Part shown: piece after piece, positions 42,005-52,369 of the stretch
Layout: the number at the start of each line of letters is the position of its first letter
Position numbering within the stretch: the first letter of the stretch is position 1
Assembly: GCF_000239855.1 (NCBI RefSeq)
Contig: NZ_BADT01000169.1
Location: forward strand, 1 to 64,000
Source: Pseudoalteromonas sp. BSi20652
GTDB lineage: Bacteria; Pseudomonadota; Gammaproteobacteria; Enterobacterales; Alteromonadaceae
Reading direction: 5' to 3'
Length of the DNA stretch: 64,000 nt
The notes under the pieces: generated by a model
The model's database searches: none
What the model saw: only the letters and a program-made list of their open reading frames with translations
Told to the model about the DNA's origin: nothing
Made by a program: the position numbers and the translations under genes

Positions 42005-44979
42005 CGCACTTTATTTGCTGTTATACGTAAATTAATTTGCTTTACGAGTACTTTATCTTGTTTGTTTAAGCGCCCTACAATAAGCAAAAAATCACTACCG
42101 TCAGTTTTTATTACTTTAATACTTGTGTTATCAAGTTTGGTTTTACCGAAGGTGGTTTCTATTTTTTCTATGTCTTTAAAGTGACTAAGATCTGATTCAA
42201 GCTTACCGTCATCGTTTTTGTAGTAGCTAAAAATATAGTTTTCGGTTATTCCGTTACCGTCTTCTCGATAATCAAATACTGCATCGCTATAAAAACAAAG
42301 TATTTCTTCGTTTTCAGGTGTTAGGCGATTACGTTTTAAAAAGTGTACTTGGTAAGGCCATAAGCTATCGCCTTTTATAATTGCAGCATTGGGTAAAATA
42401 TTTACTTCTTGAAGTACGCCTAAAAATAATAGAGGTGCAAACGCAAGCGAGCTTAAATACTGTCTAATTCGCCAGTACGAGTTGTAATGTAGGGCTTCTT
42501 TACTTGTATCGGTTTGTTCAATGTAACTAACTAGAGGCAACCATAAAAATGGCATTATACAAATCACTATGGTTGCGTATTCGTCCATACGATAAGCAAA
42601 GACGCTGGCGAGTACCATTAGCCAGAGTGTTAAGGCAGTCCAGTTAGGCATTACTCTATTTTTGTTTAACTGTTGTTGGCTGTGCTCTGCAAGTGCGAGA
42701 TACAAAGGGTAATACCATAAAAACGCAAATATACCTCGAGCAATAGGCATAATACTTGAGTTATCGCGCTCTTTAATGGCTTTAAAGTTACGATAACTCC
42801 AATAATTAACAAATATGCCTAAACTTAAAATACTGTAAATAATAAACTTACTTACAGATACTGCATAAAATGGACTATCTTCAAATTTCACTTTTTTTGC
42901 TGACTCTAATCGCCAATCGGCGAAAAAGAATATGAGTACTAAAATATAGCCAGCCAACACATATTTAAGCCAGCTATAACCAAAGCTATCTAGCACATCA
43001 GCTGTTGTTTGAGGCGTTTCGCTCGCCTCTGCATATTTTAGAATAGGGTAATGGGTTGCTGATATTAACTTTTTACGCTGTGCTAAATAATCATCTATTT
43101 GAGCGGCTTTAATATGATCTTGTTTTGCGTAATAGTCATAACTCAGTGTTAAAACATTATCATTAAATTCAGTAGTTGTTTTTAGGTTGAAGTAGTCGTT
43201 ATCAATTTCTTGTTGATCGCTATCAAATCCCCAACCTTTTTCTGCAAAATGTAGTTTTATTGTGGTGTTAATTATATTGGGGTAGCCAAAGTAGAGTGGG
43301 TCGGTGCGATTTACCTGCTTTGGTTCGTAAACGCTATTTTGTATTTCACTCGCATAAAAACTAGCTTCATAGCCTTCGTCTGTTTTTTCCCAAAATTCAC
43401 TGATTAAATACGATTCTTTGGTTATTAGTTTACCCGTTTGCTCTTGCTCACTAATAGTCATTGCTTCATTGACTGATAAACCGTCTAAAAAACCTTGGTA
43501 ATACTCGAAGTAAGATTTAGCGACGCTATTTAGACCACTGCTGGCTATATTACTTCTTCGGTTAATCGCTTCAAATTCAGCATAAGTGTACTGGGTTTCA
43601 AAACGTGATGGCTCAGATACTTTTTCAGCAATAAAAAAGTTATCTTCTACAGATACATTTGTATGTACAGGTTTTTGCGCCATTGAAGTTAAAGTGGTTT
43701 CACCTTTATCAATAATTAGGGCATAGCCATAATCAGGCTGTGCTAAATATTCGAGAGAGCCGCGTTGATAGTTAACCGTAGGATCGAGCCAGTAGCGTTT
43801 TCCGTTTTGTTTAAGCGTAACAATTACGTGATTAAATACACTTGCAGAAGGTGGAAGTTCTTTTAAACGTTTGGTTTCCTCTGTATCAACTAGCGCAGGG
43901 AAGGCCTCTATATCCATCGCTTTTAATAACGAGATAAGCAGTACTGTTTTATCTTTACAATCGCCATATCGTAGCGAAAGCGTTTCTGAAGCTGACGTTG
44001 GTTGATGCGAGTTAGTGCCCATTTCAAGCCCTAAATATCGAACTTCGTCTTGGCTAAAGCGCAGTGCTGCTGCAATCTTATCTGATGTTTTTGTGTGTTT
44101 TGCTTTTATTTTTTCAGCAACATCCAAAATGCTGTTTGGGGTCTCTATGGCTGATTGATAAAGTGGATATGCCCAGTTAACTACCTGACCCCAATCGTCA
44201 AACTCAGAAAAGTAAACTTGTGTATATGGGTCGTACCACGTTGGGGTTTGAGAATTTTGCTCGAGTAAGGGTTCTTCAAAAAGAGTTATAGAATAATCTT
44301 TGCCATATTTGTTAAGCGTTTCTTGAATATCTGCTGTGCCGTTTATTGTATTAATATGTAAAGGCGTTTGTTTACCCCAAAGTACACGCATATTTTGTTG
44401 CACTACGGGTACCGACCAGTTTAGCGTGCGTCTTGTACTAAATTTATTAGCATATATAGGGTTGCTACCTGCCACTGTGTAGCTGTAATCAAGTATGTCG
44501 CCACTGCGCATATCATCAATAATAATATTGAGTGATAAGCTACCATTATAAATACGATCAGCTAATTCAGATTCACCTTGTATAACCGTCATTCTCGCGC
44601 TACCAAGTTTATCAATACGCTCATTATTTCTAATAATCGTTAAGCTATTTAGTGTTAGCGACTCGTAACTTGGATCAAAATCAAGATTAAGCTGGCTTAT
44701 ATAATCAACACCACTTTGATTTAAAGCTTTCATAACCAAACGCGTATAGCGTTGCTGTTTTTGTCTGCTCGGTATATAGGATTGGTTATCTAGCAGTAAA
44801 TATAATGTGCCATCACGCACTTTTGTTTTGTCTGTTTGTTCAGGCTGCTTTATTTTATGGGTATTAACCCAATCAGCGGGTGGAGCTAATTCATATTGCC
44901 GAGCGACAGCACTACTGCATGAAATGAATAAGTAAAAGGTGAGTAGACAAGAGACAAGTGGGGAGGAGTTCCATTTCAT
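42001..44979 (-). CDS. DUF3857 / transglutaminase-like membrane protein
   Basis: 992 residues. Signal peptide about 1-26; DUF3857 domain (about 50-220); transglutaminase-like core with the Cys in SLRYGDCKDKTVLL (about 340), His in VFNHVIVTL and Asp in YWLDPTVN; then about 650-880 several membrane helices and a C-terminal soluble tail. DUF3857-transglutaminase proteins are exported and common in Bacteroidetes and Alteromonadales; their action on cell-wall or protein substrates is unknown. The membrane tail is an unusual extra. Single gene. Confidence 0.82.
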   Translation of the reverse strand: MKWNSSPLVSCLLTFYLFISCSSAVARQYELAPPADWVNTHKIKQPEQTDKTKVRDGTLYLLLDNQSYIPSRQKQQRYTRLVMKALNQSGVDYISQLNLDFDPSYESLTLNSLTIIRNNERIDKLGSARMTVIQGESELADRIYNGSLSLNIIIDDMRSGDILDYSYTVAGSNPIYANKFSTRRTLNWSVPVVQQNMRVLWGKQTPLHINTINGTADIQETLNKYGKDYSITLFEEPLLEQNSQTPTWYDPYTQVYFSEFDDWGQVVNWAYPLYQSAIETPNSILDVAEKIKAKHTKTSDKIAAALRFSQDEVRYLGLEMGTNSHQPTSASETLSLRYGDCKDKTVLLISLLKAMDIEAFPALVDTEETKRLKELPPSASVFNHVIVTLKQNGKRYWLDPTVNYQRGSLEYLAQPDYGYALIIDKGETTLTSMAQKPVHTNVSVEDNFFIAEKVSEPSRFETQYTYAEFEAINRRSNIASSGLNSVAKSYFEYYQGFLDGLSVNEAMTISEQEQTGKLITKESYLISEFWEKTDEGYEASFYASEIQNSVYEPKQVNRTDPLYFGYPNIINTTIKLHFAEKGWGFDSDQQEIDNDYFNLKTTTEFNDNVLTLSYDYYAKQDHIKAAQIDDYLAQRKKLISATHYPILKYAEASETPQTTADVLDSFGYSWLKYVLAGYILVLIFFFADWRLESAKKVKFEDSPFYAVSVSKFIIYSILSLGIFVNYWSYRNFKAIKERDNSSIMPIARGIFAFLWYYPLYLALAEHSQQQLNKNRVMPNWTALTLWLMVLASVFAYRMDEYATIVICIMPFLWLPLVSYIEQTDTSKEALHYNSYWRIRQYLSSLAFAPLLFLGVLQEVNILPNAAIIKGDSLWPYQVHFLKRNRLTPENEEILCFYSDAVFDYREDGNGITENYIFSYYKNDDGKLESDLSHFKDIEKIETTFGKTKLDNTSIKVIKTDGSDFLLIVGRLNKQDKVLVKQINLRITANKVR

Positions 44980-45321
44980 TTTAGGTTGTTATTGTTGTTG
45001 TTTTATGCATATATACTGAAAGTGAAATGTATCAAATTTCGGGATTTTCAACAATATAATGTTAATAGCACCTATACGCATATTTATACCTGCAAGTACG
45101 GTAAAGCATAGGTTTCACCTCAATAAGTCCTTTATATGCACGGGTTATAAATACAACAAAAGCACAAAGGTAATTAATTATCTCTAAAAATAACTTTGAA
45201 AAGATATTTTAATCACTGTTATATATGATTATTTAAAAAATGGCTTTGCTGTTTGTCTTTTTGCTCGGCTCACATTTCATTTTGCAAAATACACTGTGCT
45301 GTTATAAAGCACTCAACCATA
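44980..45321. other. Intergenic region
   Basis: AT-rich; contains the promoter of the DUF3857 gene and probably decayed 5' parts of the regulator remnant that follows. No gene seen. Confidence 0.4.
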
Positions 45322-45477
45322 GCATTTATTGCTCAGCAAAAGGGCGATTTGGTCGGTATTAGTTGCTCTACAGCACGCTGTTACTTGGAGTATTTGCTTG
45401 AGTCAGGTAAGTTAACAGCGGATCAAAGTCATGGCAGTATTAGCCGCTCTGTACGTTGCTATAAAATAGCGAAGTAA
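45322..45477 (+). pseudogene. C-terminal remnant of a CitB/DcuR-type response regulator
   Basis: The frame ending at 45477 reads GDLVGISCSTARCYLEYLLESGKLTADQSHGSISRSVRCYKIAK. This matches the C-terminal helix-turn-helix of DcuR/CitB regulators (pattern GISRSTARRYLEYL...GRP.R.Y.I), with three conserved Arg apparently changed to Cys. The receiver and linker are gone. No sensor kinase is nearby. It is a decayed fragment. Confidence 0.72.
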
Positions 45478-45683
45478 CTTTGTTCACTTGATGCTTAAGT
45501 ATTAAATGTCATTAATTTCAATGCTTTGCGATTTTTTTGTTATGTTTGATATTTAATAGATTCTGACGATAAAAAAAATATATTGAATTGATTGCATTTT
45601 AAGCGGCTTGTATGGTGATGTTCGCTTTAAGTGATGTTATACTCCTGCCGAATAATTTATCGACTTTATTAAGAGCAAAATTA

Positions 45684-47768
45684 ATGGCAGATTTATCGAA
45701 GTACAGAAACATTGGTATTTTCGCGCACGTAGATGCGGGTAAAACCACGACTACTGAGCGTATCCTAAAGCTTACTGGTCAAATCCATAAAACAGGTGAG
45801 GTTCATGATGGTGAATCTACTACTGACTTCATGGAACAAGAAGCTGAGCGCGGTATTACTATCCAGTCTGCGGCAGTAAGCTGTTTCTGGAAAGATCACC
45901 GTTTTAACGTTATCGATACTCCTGGACACGTTGACTTCACAGTTGAAGTTTACCGTTCACTTAAAGTACTTGATGGCGGTGTTGGTGTTTTCTGTGGTTC
46001 TGGTGGTGTTGAGCCACAATCAGAAACTAACTGGCGTTATGCTAATGACTCAGAAGTTGCACGTATTATCTTCGTTAACAAATTAGACCGTATGGGTGCT
46101 GATTTTTACCGTGTAACTGAGCAAGTACGTAAAGTACTTGGCGCAACTCCATTAATCATGACTTTACCAATTGGTATTGAAGATGAATTTGTTGGTGTTG
46201 TAGATGTTTTAACTAAAAAAGCATACGTTTGGGATGACACTGGTCTTCCTGAAAACTACGAAATCACAGACGTTCCTGCAGACATGGTAGAAAAGACTGA
46301 CGAGTATTATGAAATGCTTGTTGAAACTGCCCTTGAGCAAGACGATGAACTACTTGAAGCTTACATGGAAGGTGAAGCACCTTCTGAAGAAGACATCAAA
46401 CGTTGTATCCGTAAAGGTACTCGTGACCTTGCTTTCTTCCCTACATACTGTGGTTCTGCGTTTAAGAACAAAGGTATGCAGCTTATTCTTGACGCTGTTG
46501 TTGATTACTTACCAGCTCCTACAGAAGTTGATCCTCAACCTCTTATGGATGAAGAAGGTAACGAAAATGGCGAATTTGCAATCGTTTCTGCAGATGAACC
46601 TTTCAAAGCGTTAGCATTCAAAATAATGGATGACCGTTTTGGTGCATTAACATTCGTACGAATTTACTCAGGTAAACTAAACAAGGGTGATACTATCCTT
46701 AACTCGTTTACTGGTAAAACTGAACGTGTTGGCCGTATGGTTGAGATGCAAGCAGATGACCGTAACGAATTAACTAGCGCACAAGCTGGTGACATCATTG
46801 CTATCGTAGGTATGAAAAACGTGCAAACTGGTCACACTCTATGTGATCCTAAGCACCCAGTAACACTTGAGCCAATGGTATTCCCAACTCCAGTAATCTC
46901 GATTGCTGTACAGCCTAAAGATAAAGGCGGTAATGAGAAAATGGGTGTTGCTATCGGTAAAATGGTTGCAGAAGATCCATCTTTCCAAGTTGAGACTGAT
47001 GAAGATTCAGGCGAGACTATCCTTAAAGGTATGGGTGAGCTTCACTTAGATATCAAAGTAGATATTCTTAAGCGTACTTACGGCGTAGACCTTATTGTTG
47101 GTCAACCACAAGTTGCTTACCGTGAAACTATCACTAAAGAAATTGAAGATAGCTACACGCATAAGAAACAATCTGGTGGTTCTGGTCAGTTCGGTAAAAT
47201 CGACTACCGCATCAAGCCAGGCGAAGTTGCTTCAGGTTTCACGTTTAAATCATCAGTTGTTGGTGGTAACGTACCTAAAGAATTCTGGCCTGCAGTTGAG
47301 AAAGGCTTTAAATCAATGATGGGTACTGGTGTTCTTGCTGGCTTCCCTGTACTTGACGTTGAAGTTGAACTTTTCGACGGTGGTTTCCATGCCGTGGATT
47401 CATCTGCAATCGCGTTCGAAATCGCTGCTAAAGGCGCTTTCCGTCAATCGATCCCTAAAGCGGGCGCACAACTTCTTGAGCCAATCATGAATGTTGACGT
47501 GTTCACTCCAGAAGATCACGTTGGTGACGTAATCGGTGACCTTAACCGTCGTCGTGGTATGATGAAAGACCAAGAAGCTGGTTTAACAGGCAGCCGTATT
47601 AAAGCTGACGTACCGTTATCAGAAATGTTCGGTTACATCGGTACACTACGTACAATGACATCTGGTCGTGGTCAGTTCTCTATGGAGTTCTCACACTACG
47701 CTGCATGTCCGCAAAACGTTGCTGATACAGTAATCGCTGCAGAAAAAGAGAAAAAAGCGGCTAAGTAA
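45684..47768 (+). CDS. fusA2: Second elongation factor G
   Basis: 694 residues from the ATG at 45684 ([32 protein letters not shown]); the frame opens upstream but the added residues are not EF-G. G1 (AHVDAGKTT), G3 (DTPGH), G4 (NKLD) and domains II-V are complete, with the SHYAACP ending. It is a translation GTPase for translocation or ribosome recycling. It is not with rpsL-rpsG-tuf, so it is an additional copy. Codon use is strongly biased, unlike its neighbours, implying high expression. Confidence 0.93.
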   Translation: MADLSKYRNIGIFAHVDAGKTTTTERILKLTGQIHKTGEVHDGESTTDFMEQEAERGITIQSAAVSCFWKDHRFNVIDTPGHVDFTVEVYRSLKVLDGGVGVFCGSGGVEPQSETNWRYANDSEVARIIFVNKLDRMGADFYRVTEQVRKVLGATPLIMTLPIGIEDEFVGVVDVLTKKAYVWDDTGLPENYEITDVPADMVEKTDEYYEMLVETALEQDDELLEAYMEGEAPSEEDIKRCIRKGTRDLAFFPTYCGSAFKNKGMQLILDAVVDYLPAPTEVDPQPLMDEEGNENGEFAIVSADEPFKALAFKIMDDRFGALTFVRIYSGKLNKGDTILNSFTGKTERVGRMVEMQADDRNELTSAQAGDIIAIVGMKNVQTGHTLCDPKHPVTLEPMVFPTPVISIAVQPKDKGGNEKMGVAIGKMVAEDPSFQVETDEDSGETILKGMGELHLDIKVDILKRTYGVDLIVGQPQVAYRETITKEIEDSYTHKKQSGGSGQFGKIDYRIKPGEVASGFTFKSSVVGGNVPKEFWPAVEKGFKSMMGTGVLAGFPVLDVEVELFDGGFHAVDSSAIAFEIAAKGAFRQSIPKAGAQLLEPIMNVDVFTPEDHVGDVIGDLNRRRGMMKDQEAGLTGSRIKADVPLSEMFGYIGTLRTMTSGRGQFSMEFSHYAACPQNVADTVIAAEKEKKAAK

Positions 47769-47786
47769 TTAGCTCTTTAACTCTTT

Positions 47787-47817
47787 AAAAAACCCGCACA
47801 TGTTGCGGGTTTTTTAT
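47787..47817 (+). terminator. Terminator of the EF-G gene
   Basis: AACCCGCA and TGCGGGTT around CATGT, followed by TTTTTT. Confidence 0.92.
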
Positions 47818-47992
47818 TGCCTATAATTTGGTTTTATTTTTTGTAGTTGTTTACGACTACTCTTTATTATTAAGTAGTCTTATATTGTCAATTAGTAAAA
47901 AGGGATTAGAGGGTACTTTAATTGATTAATTAGATAAGAAAGTCTCCGCATCAGAGACGTTTGCTATTAATTCTATATAAGACGTAACCATC

Positions 47993-48421
47993 ATGAAATC
48001 TATTAAATTAGCACCAAACTGGTGGCTATAATTCACAAAATATATTTTAGCATTCAGCTTAATACTTTTAATTCATATTATATTTTCTGTGAACCTAAAA
48101 ATTGTTTTTCTCACTGTAATGCCAGCTTTACTTATTATTCCTTTCAATATTCTTCATCTTCGTTTTTTACATTGTTATAAAGCAGGCATTTGTTATACGC
48201 GTTTATGCACAAAGCGTTATATCAATAGCGAGGAAATTAGTTGTGTATCATTTAGTTTATTTTTTCTTTTCACCATTTTTAAGGTGGAGTTAGATAATAG
48301 TAAAACGTTCCATTTTTATAACTGGCAACTTGATGATGAAACGCAATCAGCTATTTCTAAAATGTACTGCAATAAGGTAGCCAACAAAATTGAAAATATT
48401 AGCGATAAATGCAATGCTTGA
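47993..48421 (+). pseudogene. Small membrane protein gene with in-frame TAA at codon 13
   Basis: From the ATG at 47993 the frame reads MKSIKLAPNWWL, then TAA (48029-48031), then continues open to 48421 with FTKYILAFSLILLIHIIFSVNLKIVFLTVMPALLIIP, two membrane helices, and a soluble C-terminal part ending ENISDKCNA. A GTG at 48089 could restart translation but would lose the first helix. Without the stop the product would be about 142 residues. Family unknown. Either a recent nonsense change or a wrong start; a terminator follows at 48441. Confidence 0.6.
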
Positions 48422-48440
48422 TCTTTAATTTAGATAGCAA

Positions 48441-48467
48441 AAAGGAGCGATTAATCGCTCCTTTTTT
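48441..48467. terminator. Bidirectional terminator
   Basis: GGAGCGATTAATCGCTCC palindrome with A-run before and T-run after, between convergent genes. Confidence 0.88.
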
Positions 48468-48482
48468 GTGCTTTATAACGCG

Positions 48483-50444
48483 CTAATTAAACTTTTTTAT
48501 AGCCTTAGCTTTTAGCGCTTTCATCTTTAGCCTGCGTGGCTTTTTAAAAGACTGGATAGGCATTGTTACCAACTGCTCTTGTGGTAGTGCCGGTATTGTT
48601 TGTGGATAAGCACCTTCATTTGGTACCGAAATTTCTTTTAGATGTATTTTAAGTGCTTCTAGAGTTGAGTCGTTATCAACTTCACTAGGGCAAATAAATA
48701 TACCTAACTTTCTTAGTTGTACACCGAGCTTAATGCTACTGGTATAACGGATAATCGGAGCACCTAATACTAAGCCTAATAATATAGGTGATAACCACCA
48801 AAAGAATACTGGCGTGAAGTAGTAAGCCGTACAACCCCATGCAATAGCCACAATAGTTGAGAATAACGTATAACCAAACGCTTCCTTCCACGGAACCATA
48901 CGACCTTCGCGCGGTTGTGCATCCCACTTTACTTTTTTGCCTAAAAACACGCAAAGTACAAAGTAAGCATGAAATACCATCATTAATGGTGCAACAATAA
49001 TAGCAAATACGGTTTCAATGATTGAACCTAGTATGAGCTTAATTGAACCACCAAAGCGTTTGTTTCTATGTATTAAGGTTACTATTATGCCCATTAGTTT
49101 AGGCATTAATAAAATAACAATAGTTAAATACAAGAGTGAATCAATCAGATCGGTTTTAGCTATTTGCCATGTAGGGAATAATTGATAAACACGGTTAAAG
49201 TACACATCACTATTTAATGCGCGCGTTACTGCATCAATTGTACTTAGCGCTAGCATTGAGAGCCAAATTAGTGATGAAATATAGGCTGTGGCACCGAGTA
49301 AAAAGTGCAGTTTACTCATTAATTTTAATTTGGATGACGATAGTAAACCTAAGTGCTGAATATTACCTTGCACCCAGCGTCTATCGCGTACAGCGTAGTC
49401 TAGAATGTTACTGGGTACTTCTTCATAGCTGCCTTCAATATCTGATAGCAACAATACATCCCAACCAGCACTGTGAAGTAGTGAAGCTTCTACAAAGTCA
49501 TGACTTAAAATTTCGCCGCCAAAAGGTGCATTACCTTTTAGTGTTGGCAAGCCACAGCACGTTATAAATGCTTCAACTCTAATGATGGCATTATGACCCC
49601 AGTAGTTGGCTTTATCAGTTTGCCAAAAAGCTGAGCCAGTCGCGAGCATTGGGCTATATAGCACTGACGCAAACTGTAAAAAGCGGCCAAAAAAGGTATC
49701 TTGACGAACAGGGATCGGAATAGTTTGGATTAGGCCTGCTTGTGGGTTGTTGAGCATACTTGTAGTAAGCTCTAACATACATTTCCCGGTCATTACGCTA
49801 TCTGCATCAAGCACAATCATATGGTCGTACTGGCTGCCCCAGCGCTCACAAAAGTCGGTTAGGTTACCTACTTTACGGTGTTTGTTATCTTCGCGACGAC
49901 GATAAAAAACGTTTTTTGCCGTATCCCCTAAACGTTCACACAATGCATGCCATGCACTTAGCTCGTTTTTAGCTATTTCTGGGTCTTGGGTGTCGCTTAA
50001 TAAGTAAAAATCAAAGTTTGCAAGTTGGCCTGTTTCTTTTAACGATTGCAGACTAACTTCAAAGCCTGCGATAACACGGTGGGTATCTTCGTTGTAAATA
50101 GGCATTACAACGGCGGTTTTTTGGGCGTTAATTGCCTCGTTGTTGAACTCAATTGGTTTAATGCGTTTCAACGTAAGCGGGTCAATTCGTAATAGCTGTA
50201 ATACAAAGCCGATTGTGCCACTACAAAAGGCCGTTACAATCCAAGCAAATGTGATTGAGAATAAGACTAAAAGAGCATACTCAAGTAGTGTCATACCGTT
50301 TGAGCTTAAAATCTCAAACATGATAGATATGCCGTAGCCAGATGTGCTAAGCGCCGCAATAGCAAATAGCCAAACTCTTAATGTTTTGAATGGCATTGGA
50401 GTGCCTCTACCTTTATTACTTGATGTCATTTGGGTACCAAACAT
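48483..50444 (-). CDS. opgH: Glucans biosynthesis glucosyltransferase H
   Basis: 653 residues. Inner-membrane glycosyltransferase that makes osmoregulated periplasmic glucans. MPIYNEDTHRV, HMIVLDADSVM (DxD), and RDRRWVQGN (QxxRW-type) are seen between membrane helices at about 20-80 and 380-570. It is shorter than the E. coli enzyme (847 residues), mostly by lacking N-terminal and C-terminal extensions, as in other marine species. Its start lies inside the 3' end of opgG (29-base overlap); an internal ATG at 50429 is possible. Confidence 0.93.
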   Translation of the reverse strand: MFGTQMTSSNKGRGTPMPFKTLRVWLFAIAALSTSGYGISIMFEILSSNGMTLLEYALLVLFSITFAWIVTAFCSGTIGFVLQLLRIDPLTLKRIKPIEFNNEAINAQKTAVVMPIYNEDTHRVIAGFEVSLQSLKETGQLANFDFYLLSDTQDPEIAKNELSAWHALCERLGDTAKNVFYRRREDNKHRKVGNLTDFCERWGSQYDHMIVLDADSVMTGKCMLELTTSMLNNPQAGLIQTIPIPVRQDTFFGRFLQFASVLYSPMLATGSAFWQTDKANYWGHNAIIRVEAFITCCGLPTLKGNAPFGGEILSHDFVEASLLHSAGWDVLLLSDIEGSYEEVPSNILDYAVRDRRWVQGNIQHLGLLSSSKLKLMSKLHFLLGATAYISSLIWLSMLALSTIDAVTRALNSDVYFNRVYQLFPTWQIAKTDLIDSLLYLTIVILLMPKLMGIIVTLIHRNKRFGGSIKLILGSIIETVFAIIVAPLMMVFHAYFVLCVFLGKKVKWDAQPREGRMVPWKEAFGYTLFSTIVAIAWGCTAYYFTPVFFWWLSPILLGLVLGAPIIRYTSSIKLGVQLRKLGIFICPSEVDNDSTLEALKIHLKEISVPNEGAYPQTIPALPQEQLVTMPIQSFKKPRRLKMKALKAKAIKKFN

Positions 50445-52035
50445 AACTCCATACCTCGCTTATTTCTTTGTCACGTAGTTTTAACGATAAACGCATATCA
50501 ACGGGTTGATCGTCCTGTGGTGCAATTTTAAAGGCTACACGCCATCCTCGAGAATCCGGCAATTTTTGTACATTCACGTCGGTTACTTCGCCTGTTGTAA
50601 GTTGAATGTCGGCATTTAGTTTTAACTGTTCAGAGAGTTTATTTATTTCTGACCCAGTAAAATCAACAGTAAATTGGCGATGGTTTTCTGGTGGTGGATT
50701 GTCTTCACCTGGCAAAGCAGCACTACCGATTCTTGTGCGCAGTACTCTCGCTTTTTCGTGCTGAGTTAAAACTGCATTAAAGGTCGTCATTTTGTAGCTT
50801 AGCTTTAATGAATCACCGGCTTTCATTGGTTTTTCTGGTACCCAGTAACTTACGATATTGTCGTTAGTTTCTGTATCAGTCGGTATTTCTACAAGCTCTA
50901 CACGGCCATTTCCCCATTCACCTTGTGGTTCGATCCATAGGCTAGGGCGGTCGTGGTAATGTGCCTCTGTGTCTAGATAGTTATTAAAGTCTCGATCTCG
51001 TTGAGCTAACCCAAAACCTTTTGGGTTGTTGTACGAAAATGAAGTAACACTGAGTTGTGATGGGTTGTTAAGAGGACGCCATACCCACTTGTCATCAGCA
51101 GATTGAGTTAATAAGCCATCCGAGTCATGAACTTCAGGGCGATAGTCATCAAAAAATTTGGTACTGTTTTCGCCGTGATAAAACATACTTGTTAATGGCG
51201 CTACACCTAGCTTTTTAATATCTTTACGGGCAAAAATCTGCATATCAACATCAACTAGCATATTTGTTGTAGGGTCAACACTAAACTTGTACGCCCCAGA
51301 GATCGATGGGCTATCTAATAATGCAAAAATGGTAATTTGTGTTTGATCAGCCTTTGGTTTAACCAACCAAAATTCTTTGAACATTGGAAATTCTTCACCC
51401 GAATTTTCTGCAGTATCAATGGCAAGGCCTCTAGCTGATAATCCATAAACTTGCTGAGGGCCAACGACTCTAAAGTATGATGCTCCCTGAAATACCATTA
51501 CTTCGTCTTTATACTCGTTAGTATTTAATGGGTAATGTAAGCGAAATCCAGCATGGCCTAGTTGCGTATCCGCAACACTTTTAGCTATTTCTTCTTGTAG
51601 TGGTGCAGCAGTGCCATCGTATTGGTAAAAGTCAGTACTGAAAGGTAAGCGACTGCGTTTAGAGTCGCTATCAACAGTATTTATTGTTACAGGTGTTTTA
51701 TATAAAAAACCAGGGTGGAATAATTGCAGTTCGTACAGGCCTTCATCTTTCCATACCGCTTTGTCTTTTTTAAATCGAATTGAACGGTAATCTTGATAAT
51801 CAATATTATTTAGTGCTTCAAGCTCAATGTTTTTAGGTGCGACGTATTCTTCGCTTGCTAACTTTTTAGCGCGAGCGCTAATTACATCAAATAAGCTACT
51901 TTGTGGAATTGCTACATCAACAGTTGCAGCAATCGCTTGGTTGTTATTGCCCCAAGTCGAAAAAATAATAAGTAGACCCAGTAGTGGTGCTGACTTTTTT
52001 TGCCATTTAGGCAGGTTTTGGGTTAGTTGTTTCAT
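50416..52035 (-). CDS. opgG: Periplasmic glucans biosynthesis protein G
   Basis: 539 residues from the ATG at 52035, with AAGGA about six bases upstream; an ATG two codons earlier is too close to it. Signal peptide about 1-38 (QAIAAT). SSLFDVISARAKKLASEEY, YDYRSIRFKKDKAVW-like stretch and the MFYHGENSTKFFDDYRPEVHDSDGLL signature identify MdoG. It acts in the periplasm on the glucan backbone made by OpgH, and it forms the opgGH operon with that gene. Confidence 0.95.
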   Translation of the reverse strand: MKQLTQNLPKWQKKSAPLLGLLIIFSTWGNNNQAIAATVDVAIPQSSLFDVISARAKKLASEEYVAPKNIELEALNNIDYQDYRSIRFKKDKAVWKDEGLYELQLFHPGFLYKTPVTINTVDSDSKRSRLPFSTDFYQYDGTAAPLQEEIAKSVADTQLGHAGFRLHYPLNTNEYKDEVMVFQGASYFRVVGPQQVYGLSARGLAIDTAENSGEEFPMFKEFWLVKPKADQTQITIFALLDSPSISGAYKFSVDPTTNMLVDVDMQIFARKDIKKLGVAPLTSMFYHGENSTKFFDDYRPEVHDSDGLLTQSADDKWVWRPLNNPSQLSVTSFSYNNPKGFGLAQRDRDFNNYLDTEAHYHDRPSLWIEPQGEWGNGRVELVEIPTDTETNDNIVSYWVPEKPMKAGDSLKLSYKMTTFNAVLTQHEKARVLRTRIGSAALPGEDNPPPENHRQFTVDFTGSEINKLSEQLKLNADIQLTTGEVTDVNVQKLPDSRGWRVAFKIAPQDDQPVDMRLSLKLRDKEISEVWSYVWYPNDIK

Positions 52036-52320
52036 TCTCATTCCTTTATAAAAACACGACTTATTTTTACGTTTAGGGTAAATATTGATTTTGTTTTGTA
52101 AGTATCTTCTAAATTATTTAGAGCAAAATTTAAACCTTTATAAAAGTTCATATTTTTCAATAGGTAATATTTGTATACATAATTCACTGAGGTTTTATTG
52201 TGTAAAATTCACTCAAATGTATGTAGTTGTTACTGATTAATTAGTAGAAGATTCACAGATCATCTGAGCATATTACGGGGGGTTTAATGAAGCTTGTCTG
52301 AATTACATTTGTATAAAATA
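52036..52320. other. Intergenic region upstream of opgGH
   Basis: AT-rich; should hold the opgG promoter. No gene or clear operator seen. Confidence 0.4.
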
Positions 52321-52348
52321 AAAAAAAAGCCGCAAGAGCGGCTTTTTT
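52321..52348 (-). terminator. Terminator of the nuclease gene
   Basis: GCCGC and GCGGC around AAGA, flanked by A8 and T6, so it can work in both directions. Confidence 0.88.
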
Positions 52349-52369
52349 AAATGTTTAGATTTAACGTAG

